Shown: positions 1-7,035, counted from the first letter of the stretch. The stretch is 7,092 bases of DNA from a bacterium (GCA_020629735.1 JAHDCT010000060.1:1-7092); one strand, 5' to 3'. Program-made: numbers and translations. Notes: a model not told the origin generated them from the letters alone.

Positions 1-4
1 TTAC

Positions 5-34
5 TGACAATTCTACTTGGGGACACTACTGTCA
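5..34. repeat. Short inverted repeat TGACA...TGTCA upstream of the regulator
   Basis: TGACA at 5-9 is mirrored by TGTCA at 30-34, with 20 bases between, and TGACA occurs again inside TTGACA at 71-76. Dyads of this kind can be regulator operators or worn transposon ends. The arms are only five bases long, so chance is a real possibility. I saw no transposase beside it, and the window edge cuts off any context to the left. Confidence 0.2.
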
Positions 35-70
35 ATTTAACTGGGTTTTAACATTAAAGGAAAGTTGGTG

Positions 71-124
71 TTGACAAATCTGTTTTTTTAAATAAAAAGT
101 GATCTGCGCAAATCATGCTAGAAT
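71..124 (+). promoter_or_regulatory. Candidate promoter region for the tandem ArsR-type gene
   Basis: TTGACA at 71-76 matches the sigma-70 -35 consensus, with an AT-rich TAAAAA at 93-98 spaced 16 bases away. Separately, TGCTAGAAT at 116-124 is a good extended -10 element (TG-N-TAGAAT) but lacks a matching -35. Either could drive the gene starting at 207, leaving a leader of about 75 to 100 bases. If the segment is from Bacteroidota, whose promoters differ (TTTG and TAnnTTTG), these matches may mean little. The rest of 1-206 shows no gene: the longest reading frame entering from the left edge is 23 codons. Confidence 0.3.
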
Positions 125-206
125 CCCCGTTTAACCAAAACACACAAATTAGAATATCCATTCACGCAACGGGTGATTACAGGTTCTAGCGCAAAATGTA
201 TGTCCC

Positions 207-920
207 ATGACTAGCATTATTTTAAAGCCACGCAAAGGTGGTCAAATCAATCTTTCCTACGCTGATTTTAGAAAAATCACCTTACTAATCAGAGCTATCA
301 ACCACAAGCTCAGACTGAGTATCGTAGAACTTCTCCTTGAAAATGATAAGATGACCGTTACGGACATCTATATCAAATTGCGATTAGAACAGTCTGTCGC
401 TAGCCAACATTTGGCTATCATGCGTCGAGCTGGTATAGTTGTTACTCAAAGAAAAGGGAAATTTATTCGTTACAGCTTAGATAAAGATGCGCTAAAAGAG
501 GTATTGAAGTTGACCCTCGAGCTATGTAAAGCTCAACTCAAACACTTCAACAAAAAAGATGTCTCCGAATACTCCACAAAAGTCGTTATTAAAACAATAG
601 ACGACCTAAAGCAGTATGTAGAAGACATCAAAAAAGCAGCATTAATTGTGCGAGCTTTCACCCATCAATTAAGGTTAAAGATTATGGAGTGGATCGATCA
701 GCGAGCTTTGAAAAAGTCCAAAGTTGGACCAATTTATCAAAGCAATGGTTGGGAACAATCCTCAACCTCTCAGCAACTAAGAATCGGACGACTTCAAGGA
801 GTCTATGACACCGAAAGAGATGGGAAATTTATCAGCTATTCTTTGAACTATCCGTTCATAAGAGCAGTTGCAAACATTGTGTCTGATTACCTAGCTGAGC
901 CTGATAACTCAGAAAAGTAG
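207..920 (+). CDS. Tandem (duplicated) ArsR-type winged-helix transcriptional regulator
   Basis: A 237-residue DNA-binding protein made of two homologous winged-helix modules. Module 1 covers roughly residues 20-105 and module 2 roughly 140-230. Matching pieces are RAINHKLRLSIVELL (29-43) and RAFTHQLRLKIMEWI (149-163), EQSVASQHL (61-69) and EQSSTSQQL (183-191), and the wing GKFIRYSL (84-91) and GKFISYSL (206-213), offset by 120-122 residues. ArsR regulators normally have one such domain of about 100 residues and dimerise, so this looks like a covalent pseudo-dimer. I see no paired-cysteine metal site: Cys107 is the only cysteine, so metal sensing is unlikely. The wording of module 1 resembles ArsR-type proteins of Bacteroidota (from memory). 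The ATG at 207 is the first in-frame start; there is no clear Shine-Dalgarno sequence. All nine glycines use GGN codons and none uses UGA, unlike every gene downstream, so it is foreign or artificially joined. Confidence 0.85.
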   Translation: MTSIILKPRKGGQINLSYADFRKITLLIRAINHKLRLSIVELLLENDKMTVTDIYIKLRLEQSVASQHLAIMRRAGIVVTQRKGKFIRYSLDKDALKEVLKLTLELCKAQLKHFNKKDVSEYSTKVVIKTIDDLKQYVEDIKKAALIVRAFTHQLRLKIMEWIDQRALKKSKVGPIYQSNGWEQSSTSQQLRIGRLQGVYDTERDGKFISYSLNYPFIRAVANIVSDYLAEPDNSEK

Positions 921-962
921 GATGACACAGCACTATTAACTATGAAATGCAAACCACACAAG

Positions 963-991
963 GCCTACCTGGGAATCAATACCAGGTAGGC
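963..991 (+). terminator. Perfect 10-bp hairpin, probable terminator of the regulator gene
   Basis: GCCTACCTGG (963-972) pairs perfectly with CCAGGTAGGC (982-991) around a 9-base loop. It starts 43 bases after the TAG stop of the ArsR-type gene. The downstream tract AAACTTTTG has only four consecutive T, so this is a strong stem with a weak U-tract. No T-run follows on the minus strand, so it should act on plus-strand transcripts. It is the most GC-rich element near the boundary between the standard-code gene and the UGA=Gly block. Confidence 0.6.
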
Positions 992-1014
992 AAACTTTTG
1001 AAAATTTAACCTAT

Positions 1015-1020
1015 TATAAT
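1015..1020 (+). promoter_or_regulatory. Perfect -10 hexamer TATAAT next to the first block-B start codon
   Basis: TATAAT lies two bases upstream of the ATG at 1023. No convincing -35 lies 16-18 bases upstream; TTGAAA at 998-1003 is too close. If the hexamer works, transcription would begin around 1027, inside the second codon, which would favour the in-frame ATG at 1086 as the true start. It could equally be a chance match in AT-rich DNA. Confidence 0.25.
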
Positions 1021-1022
1021 AT

Positions 1023-1532
1023 ATGACCACACAAGCTCCTAAGTTTAAATTCGGATTACCAACAGCTGAAAATCAAGACTTATATATGTCAGATATACAA
1101 CACTGCATCCTTAATTTATTAAACTTCTGATATGATGATTTAATCTCTGATGAAGAAATTAATTTCATTACATGGTTAAATGATATGGATAAAAAAAGAA
1201 CTAATTGAACAAGAAGAATCGAACACCGCGTACTTACAGAAAGAAAAGAAATCGTAGATCAATTTAATAAAGAATTTCAGGAATACAGAAATCACATAAG
1301 ATGGCTTAAAATTGAAGCAGACTACAAAATCAAACAAATTTTAGCAGATTTCGAGGACGAAGAAATTGATATGGTAAATCCTAGTCACTTTGATGAAGAG
1401 GCTATCAAGGCAAGTTGAATTAGAAGAATACAAGATGGACACTACCTAACAGAGCAGACAAATATCTTCTTAAAAAAATGGATATCAAAAGAAGTTCGAA
1501 ATGTGCTCGAAGCGCCAAATTCACTAAAGTAA
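1023..1532 (+). CDS. Uncharacterised coiled-coil-like protein (code 25)
   Basis: A 169-residue protein read with UGA=Gly; UGA occurs three times (LNFgYDD, RTNgTRR, KASgIRR), against two GGA glycines. I do not recognise a family. From about residue 45 it is rich in charged and hydrophobic residues with helical, coiled-coil-like character (for example TERKEIVDQFNKEFQEYR), and it has no signal peptide or membrane segment, so it is probably cytoplasmic. The start is taken at ATG 1023; a second in-frame ATG at 1086 would remove 21 residues. It ends in TAA at 1530-1532. The next ORF begins 24 bases later in the same frame, and the codons between are open (FNNSLKQV). The two may therefore be one split gene of about 766 codons, or a translationally coupled pair. 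No Shine-Dalgarno sequence is apparent. Confidence 0.6.
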
Positions 1533-1556
1533 TTTAATAACAGTCTAAAGCAAGTA

Positions 1557-3323
1557 ATGGAATTAGTTGAATTTGAAAAAAACGGAACAACAGACTTCCG
1601 TCTCATATCTCACATACTAAAAACACGTCTGTGATTACAAACGACAATTTGAAAATCCACAGAAAGTATCCAAAGCATAAACTTCCCCGCTAAAGAAATT
1701 CCAAATTGATGTATTAAACATGAAGCACTAAGAAACTTGATAATGTATGAAGAAAGGTTACATCCATGAACAGCAAAAAACGATTCACTCATGGAAAAAG
1801 CTAGATCACTTCATAAACAAGAACAACCTTCACTACTCAAAAAACTTAAGCTTAAAAAAGCATCTAAACTCTTTATTCTGTTTGACCTAATTACTTTTGA
1901 AAAAGGAAAAGAAAGCCTCCTTAAAACAGAAACTTTCTCAAAAGAATGGTTTGATAATGTGGTACAAAGTAAAGAAAAATACTTTGCATATCAAAGAGAA
2001 AGAAATGAAAAAGAGCTCTCTCTCTTGGAAAGATTAGACCAAAAAGACGAAACCTTTCTTCTTACACTACTTGATGATAAAACAAGTAAACCAGCACGGC
2101 AATATGTAACTCATATGAACATAGACGAAGAATGACTCGAAGAAGAAACAAAGCGCTTAACAGAAGTGCTCTGAATAGAGAAGATCAAAAAGCAACTTCA
2201 TGAAGCGAGAATACCAAGAGAAAAAATAATCAAAGATTTTCTCACACATCTAGCAAAAGAACTATACAAACTACCGAAAAGTCATGCTCAATTAGCAAAA
2301 ACACTAATATGAGTAAAGAATTACTCCCTAGGTCTATGTACTACAAAGTCAATTCTTGTTGCAACACTATGTGACCAACTATGAATCGAATATAGAGTTG
2401 TTCAACAATATATTACACCAAATGACCGAGGAGGGCATGTACTGCTAGAAGTATCAACTGGAAAAGAATGGTGGCGCATTGATTCTGAGAATGAAGAAAT
2501 ATATCAAAAAGGAGTAAGAGCCGAAAGGAATATAGGAGATTTCAAACACTATGAAAAAGATGGGCTCTATTATCTTGAATACACTTATCCAAGAGAAAAA
2601 AGCACTGAAATTCTCATATCATATCTTCATTGATGACATATTACCTGAGTGAAAAAACTTCAAAAATTTAAGGAACTTATTCTAACTATTCAATACGATG
2701 AAAAAGATATTCTCTCTATATGTAATTTATGAGATATCTATCAAGATATATGAGAAGAATATTTCGAACAAGCTATCTTATGCTACAAAGAAGCACAAAA
2801 AATATGTCCACTATATTACAGAGCATACAAATGACTAGGAGAAATTTATGAAAAAAAAGGAGACTTAAAAAAAGCTCAATGAAACTATTCATTTGCGGTG
2901 ATGTCTTACCCAAGCAATCGCGAACTACATGAAAACTGCTATAGAATAAATAAGCTACTGAATGAAACAAAAAAAAGTGATGGAAACTTGGAGCAATTAT
3001 TTAAATTGAGTTACTATTTTGATCAACAAAACGCGATTGATTACTATACAAGACTACTAGAAGTAGCTGGTCAAGTCAGCTTTGCTCATAACTTTAAGAA
3101 ATGGGCTACGTATTACCTAGGACAGATAAAAGAAATTGAAAATGATATTACACTTACAAGGAAACATGTTAAAAGTCTTGCTGCTATCGTCGTCACCATA
3201 TTTGTAAAATATATGCAACACTCTCAAGAAAGTAAAGAAAATGATCAAGAAGCACATGAAATACTAAAAAAACTAATTACAGATGTATCAGAACTCGAAA
3301 TTTTTTTCAAAGAAAAGTACTAA
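1557..3323 (+). CDS. Transglutaminase-like (Cys-His-Asp) protein with TPR repeats (code 25)
   Basis: A 588-residue protein containing 15 in-frame UGA glycines. Residues 1-230 are mostly helical and charged, with no family I recognise. Residues about 240-315 match the transglutaminase/papain-like core: GLCTTKSILVATLCDQLGIE carries Cys261 at the start of the catalytic helix, GGHVLLEV carries His294, and WWRIDSEN carries Asp309. The order and the 15-residue His-Asp spacing fit the family. Such cores are cysteine proteases, amidases or transglutaminases. Residues about 386-453 form two TPR-like repeats (NLGDIYQDIGEEYFEQAILC; YRAYKGLGEIYEKKGDLKKA), which normally bind proteins. A helical tail follows. 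There is no signal peptide or membrane helix, so it is presumably cytoplasmic. The substrate is unknown. The catalytic triad is well supported by motif, but activity is inferred. ATG 1557 is the first start after the upstream TAA; no clear ribosome-binding site. Confidence 0.8.
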
Positions 3324-3394
3324 ATAGTAAACATAGCAAATAAATGTTACTCTTATATAACGCACAAATTTATCACTTCAAATAGAATAAACAT

Positions 3395-3601
3395 ATGGAA
3401 GGCAATAATCTCTTTGCAATTAAAGAAGTAGAACACAAATGATGATGAATCGTAACAATCGTAAAAAACACAGTCAAAGCGGCATTCTGATATTTAAAAT
3501 CATCAGATAAAATAACACCTGACCCAAGTGATCATCTATGGGTTGTACCCAAAAAAAGCAAATCAAAAAGACTAATACCAAAACTTTGGAGGAGAAAATA
3601 G
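3395..3601 (+). CDS. Small basic protein of unknown function (code 25)
   Basis: A 68-residue ORF starting at ATG 3395, 71 bases after the preceding stop. It contains three consecutive UGA codons at 3440-3448 (residues 16-18, read Gly-Gly-Gly) and a fourth in AAFgYLKSS. The C-terminus is strongly basic (KKSKSKRLIPKLWRRK), suggesting contact with nucleic acid or membrane, though that is inference. It ends in TAG at 3599-3601. The following ORF lies in the same frame 18 bases on, so this could be the N-terminal part of a longer interrupted gene. TATATAA at 3354-3360 in the gap before it is a possible -10 without a -35. I recognise no family. Confidence 0.45.
3588..3594 (+). promoter_or_regulatory. 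Strong Shine-Dalgarno-like GGAGGAG before the kinase-like ORF
   Basis: GGAGGAG is the clearest Shine-Dalgarno-like sequence I found before any ORF here. It lies inside the last codons of the small basic ORF. It sits 7 bases before an ATT codon at 3602, directly after the TAG, and 25 bases before the ATG at 3620. Normal spacing is about 5-10 bases, so it would fit a rare ATT start (adding IYLFEL to the protein) or stop-and-restart translation better than the ATG. It may also be a coincidence of the codons for Trp-Arg-Arg. Confidence 0.35.
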
Positions 3602-3619
3602 ATTTATTTATTCGAACTT

Positions 3620-4294
3620 ATGAATCACCCACTATGACAATTTTTAGCAGATGGGCTTTCTCACAAAGCTTATATTTCAGCAGCGGGAACAATTAACAAG
3701 ATTCCAAAAATACAGCTTGGAAGCAAAGTTCACAAAGTCATCTTAAACATACTAAGAGCTATTGATATTCATGAAGAATATTTGTGAGATACAATTCCAG
3801 AAACTAAAGTAACTCCACACAAAGAATATGGCTATCTTATAGAACAAGAATACATACCCAATGCACGCACCATTGATATCCTTAAAGAAAGTCCAAAAGG
3901 ATTAGAGAGTTTTCTGGATGCATGATTACAAATGCAAAAAGATCAAAAAATCGTTTTTGATCTCCTGTGAATAGAAGGAGTAATCCAAACATGTGTTTAT
4001 CATCTAAATAAATCAAAATTTGGAAAAAGAAAGATTTTACCTTGCGTTAAAAAACACCAAAAAGTATTTGGCAACCTCAGCAAAACACTTTTTGGAGTCA
4101 ATCCTCAACACATCGAAAAAAATCTTAGTCTAACCTCTGTTATTGCAACTAATCTCCTAGTTACCAAAGAAGAAGAATTACGCTTCTTTGATCTAGAACG
4201 AAGAAATTATAGACTTCGAGACCCTAAAAATTATGTATGATGAATGCTTACTGAGTATATTCTTGCAGAAAGACAAAAAATCTTAAACCAATAG
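3620..4294 (+). CDS. Uncharacterised protein with a kinase-like C-terminal motif (code 25)
   Basis: A 224-residue protein with six UGA glycines, including the pair YVggML. I cannot assign a family firmly. The stretch ATNLLVTKEEELRFFDLE (176-193) resembles the catalytic-loop Asn to metal-binding Asp segment of protein kinase folds: Asn178 and Asp191 are 13 residues apart, as in classical kinases. YLIEQEYI (72-79) could be the hinge strand. The catalytic Asp expected five residues before Asn178 is a Ser (173), and no N-lobe glycine loop or lysine is evident here, so if it is a kinase fold it is degenerate or a fragment. No signal peptide or membrane helix. The frame is open back to a TAG at 3599, and a GGAGGAG motif would fit an ATT start at 3602. 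It ends 6 bases before the stop of the convergent peptidase gene. Confidence 0.55.
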
Positions 4295-4300
4295 AGTGCT

Positions 4301-5524
4301 TTATTGAATCCAGTAGGCCCAAAGACTCTCTTTAGCCAACTTGTTTCATAGTCAGTTTACCTCATCTAAGGTAACTTTTTCATAGTCTTTTAAGATTTCT
4401 GGTAAAGTCCTAACTCTTCACTTAAAAAGAAGTTGATATCAAGCAAAGTCAGCTAATTGATCTGATGTTTCAATTCACATCTGAGTAGATCATCTAATAT
4501 TTCAAAGAGCTTTCGTAAACTCTTCCTGAGACACATCTCAAGCAGCAATCTTGGTAATTTCTTCATAAATTGCTTCACGTCATCAATCCCATTTCGCCTT
4601 ATCCATTCATGCATAAATCAGAAAATTACCGTCAGCTTGGTCATCTGAGTGAGTAGCTCATACATAGTAACATAATCCCTTTTTTTCTCTTATTTGTTGG
4701 AATAATCTTGATGACATACCTCAACCTAATACTTTTCAAAGAATCTTTGCAGCATATCTATTTTCATCGTTATTAGAAAATCCTGGCGCACAAAAGACCA
4801 CATGATTTTGTTGAGTTCATTTTTCAAAAAAGTTCTCATGTTCTTGAGGTTTATAGCCTTGTAGAGGAGGAGTAACAAGAGTAGTCGAAGCAGGTAATTC
4901 TCCAAAAAGTTCAGAGATTTGAGCTTCTAATTCATCTTGTTTTGGAATAGCACCAGCAACAACCACTACGAGATTATCTTTTGTATACAACGCTTTTTGA
5001 TGCGTGAACAGATGATCTTGCGTAAACGAAAGCACATTTGAAGCTGGTCATAGAATTGGCCACCCATAACTATTATCACCATAGTACCGTTCTTTCTGTT
5101 TATTCCATACCTGACGCTGAGGGTTGTCCTCATACATAGCAATTTCTTGAACTACCACTCACTTTTCTCTTTCCATTTCGTCATGATTGAATTGAGCATG
5201 TACCATCATATCGGCCAAAACATCGACCGCAATTGAAGTATAATCAGGAGATGATTTTACATAATATCAAGCATACTCAGTAGAGGTGAACGCATTACAT
5301 TCTCATCAAAAAGCTTCAATTGTTTCAGCTACAATCTTTGGAGTAGTATACTTTTTTCCTCATTTAAAAAACATATGTTCCAAAAAGTGAGATAATCAAT
5401 TCGTTTCTTTTGTTTCATAAATACTACCAGCTTTTACCAGCACCTGAACAGTAGTACTATTAGAATCAGGCATCTTAGCAAAAATAGTAGTTACTCAATT
5501 AAGGACTTTAATATCGAAATTCAT
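4301..5524 (-). CDS. M16 family zinc metallopeptidase (pitrilysin/insulinase type), code 25
   Basis: A 407-residue peptidase, the usual length of single-unit bacterial M16 proteins of the processing-peptidase-like kind. The inverted zinc motif HFLEH gives His46, Glu49 (general base) and His50, followed after exactly 76 residues by Glu127 in VVVQEIAMYEDNP, the HxxEH(X)76E signature. The C-terminal half carries GGGMSSRLFQQIREKKGLCY with the conserved Arg273 and Tyr286/287 that shape the substrate pocket, so the N-terminal catalytic and C-terminal M16_C domains are both present. About 23 UGA codons are read as Gly, including FFKgG right after the zinc motif. These enzymes degrade peptides inside a clamshell. 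No signal peptide is visible, so it is predicted cytoplasmic. The start ATG (5522-5524) gives the typical N-terminus MNFDIKVLNGVTTIFAKMPD. It is the last gene after the murF-like and alr genes, 94 bases after alr. No Shine-Dalgarno sequence. Confidence 0.92.
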
Positions 5525-5549
5525 GAGAGTGGTTAAGTAAAATTAAAAT

Positions 5550-5562
5550 AATCCTTCGGATT
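5550..5562 (-). other. Small hairpin in the alr-peptidase gap
   Basis: On the minus strand AATCC-GAA-GGATT forms a 5-bp stem with a 3-base loop, followed by ATTTTAATTTT. It lies 57-69 bases after the alr stop and 26 bases before the peptidase ATG. It could be a weak terminator or processing site that adjusts peptidase expression relative to alr. The stem is short and the U-tract interrupted, so function is doubtful. Confidence 0.25.
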
Positions 5563-5618
5563 CTGGGATATTCTTTTAATAGTAGTGATTTAAAATTCAA
5601 GTAAGCCAATATTATCTA

Positions 5619-6755
5619 CTAAAGAAGAATTCTTTTGGCTTTCGTATCTAAGTTAACCAGTACTTCATAAGGAATTGTTTCAGCAAATCTAGCAAATTCA
5701 TACACAGAATTAGGGTTTTCCTTTTCATGGGAGATGACAGTCAGAGCATCTCACACAGAAATATCCGCTGATCACATATTAACAATGCTTAAATTCATAC
5801 AAATAGTACCAACAAGAGGGTAATACATATTGTCTTTTCCTATCGATCGGTGATCAAGTAATTTTCTATTTAATCATTCCGTATATCAAAAAGGCATCGT
5901 AGCAACAGTTGTAGGTTCTTGAGTAACAAACTTCCCTCAATAACTCACTAAATCTCATGGAACAATTCTTTGAATACTCACCACGCGAGACTCTACATGC
6001 AATGCAGGGGTAAGTCAAAGTAAGGCATCAAAGTAAGGGTCTCATTTCTGAAGAGGAGAATATCCATAAAAAGCTATTCACGATCTCCGTGCAGTAAAAA
6101 AATCATCATCAATCTTTGCGATTCAAGCACTATTTCAGATATGAAGATAACGAGGTTCAAATCAGTACTGTCTAATCAATTGAGTCATTTCCTTAAATTT
6201 CTCAATTTGAGTATCGCAAAATGAAGCATCAATCTCATCAGCATTAGCAAAGTGAGACATTACTCATTCTAATTCTATTTTTGAATCCTTAAGTAATTCT
6301 AAGAATGCACCTAGCTCATGAATTTGAATTCCTTCACGATTCATTCAGGTATTCAAAAATAAATGTACTTTCCATCATCTTCATGTCGCAATTAATTTCT
6401 TCAATGTTGCAATATTATAAATACAAGGAGTAGCCCATCTATGGTCTAAAGACGAATAATTATCAGGAAGGGTTTCTCATATCAACAAAACAGGTTTCTT
6501 TGCATACTTCTTGGCAAGAAAGTACTCAGGAACAGAATCAACACAAATATAAGGCACATCAGATGTAGCCAAAGCCTTAGCTACTTGTTCTAAACCATGA
6601 CCATATGCATTTGACTTTAACACAGGAAAAATCGCATCATCAGGTTTGCATCACTGCAAAAAAGACAAATTCCTGCGTAATATGTCTCAATGTATATAAA
6701 TCGTATTTAACGATTGAAGATTCGGTCTAAAAAAAGAAGTAAGTCGTTCAAGCAT
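5619..6755 (-). CDS. alr: Alanine racemase (code 25)
   Basis: A 378-residue PLP enzyme that interconverts L- and D-alanine, supplying D-Ala for peptidoglycan. It has normal length with both domains. PVLKSNAYGHG carries the PLP-binding Lys47. NTGMNREG, SHFANAD and HIGNSAGI (phosphate-binding loop) follow in order. RRSGIAFYG carries Arg224, expected to contact the pyridine nitrogen. SYGG gives the second catalytic base Tyr272. PFGYTEGLNR and IPYEVLV close the C-terminal barrel. UGA encodes 19 of 27 glycines, including both glycines of the HIGNSAGI loop. The usual CMD motif reads CMN (Asn321), a mild departure that may alter the active-site entrance. The ATG at 6753-6755 is the only plausible start, since a TAA lies nine codons upstream in frame; no Shine-Dalgarno sequence. 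It follows the murF-like gene by 67 bases, probably one operon. Confidence 0.95.
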
Positions 6756-6822
6756 AAGGTAGAAAAGAACTAAAATAGCTTAAATCAATTCTGGAATAAT
6801 AGTGTCTAAGGCAAACATACAT

Positions 6823-7035
6823 TTAAGAATAGTTATCAGTTGCATCATTTTGAAAAACAACACAATCTCAGGAAACAAGTATATTTCATAAGGAAGCATG
6901 AGCTTCTTGAGCGGTAGAGTACATCAAAATAGCATCTTCAGAGACTCAAGATTGTAATAGAGTTTCTTTATACACCTGAGTACCCTTTGTATCAATAAAC
7001 ATAAACAGATCAAAAACTCACACCAACTCCTTTCA
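6823..7035 (-). CDS. murF: MurF-like Mur ligase, C-terminal fragment (5' end missing, code 25)
   Basis: About 70 residues of the C-terminal domain of a Mur ligase, probably UDP-N-acetylmuramoyl-tripeptide:D-alanyl-D-alanine ligase. It reads GKELVGVFDLFMFID, a predicted helix (TAQEAHASLGNIL), then SGDCVVFQNDATDNYS at the end. The final GD-VVF-ND-DNY pattern matches, from memory, the end of a MurF subgroup that finishes in VLFENDLPDNY. Five UGA codons fall at glycines. The ATP-binding loop and central domain are missing because the homologous sequence stops at about 7035, where GC-rich DNA of another origin begins. The frame stays open to the window edge, but those upstream residues (many Arg and Gly) do not look like Mur ligase. 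The gene lies directly upstream of alr, a known pairing: Alr makes D-Ala, Ddl joins it, and MurF adds the dipeptide. A different Mur ligase cannot be excluded from so short a piece. Confidence 0.6.

Noticed and set aside
1..50. Possible insertion-sequence end (GGGGACA and the TGACA/TGTCA dyad).
   Set aside because: No transposase, no matching terminal repeat elsewhere in the window and no target-site duplication visible.
1..51. Sixteen open codons ending in TAA at the left edge, as a possible end of an upstream gene.
   Set aside because: Too short and without a recognisable motif; another frame is open for slightly longer, so chance is sufficient.
1610..1792. Minus-strand open frame of 60 codons.
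   Set aside because: It lies wholly opposite the transglutaminase-like/TPR gene, has no recognisable motif, and arises because UGA-containing codons were ignored.
2773..2970. Minus-strand hydrophobic open frame of 65 codons.
   Set aside because: It is antisense to the TPR region. The Phe/Leu-rich composition is the complement of Lys/Glu-rich codons (AAA/GAA).
5625..5634. Palindrome AAGAATTCTT near the end of alr.
   Set aside because: It lies within the final alr codons, where AT-rich coding sequence makes a 10-base palindrome unremarkable; there is no T-tract or loop.
1023..7035. Apparent mass of pseudogenes or frameshifts when UGA is read as stop.
   Set aside because: Every interruption is a UGA in an otherwise continuous frame, and the UGAs fall on conserved glycines, so it is a recoded genome and not gene decay.
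1023..7035. UGA read as tryptophan (mycoplasma-type code) or as selenocysteine.
   Set aside because: UGG is used for Trp and UGA sits at conserved Gly positions, including adjacent UGA pairs and a triplet. There are far too many for selenocysteine.
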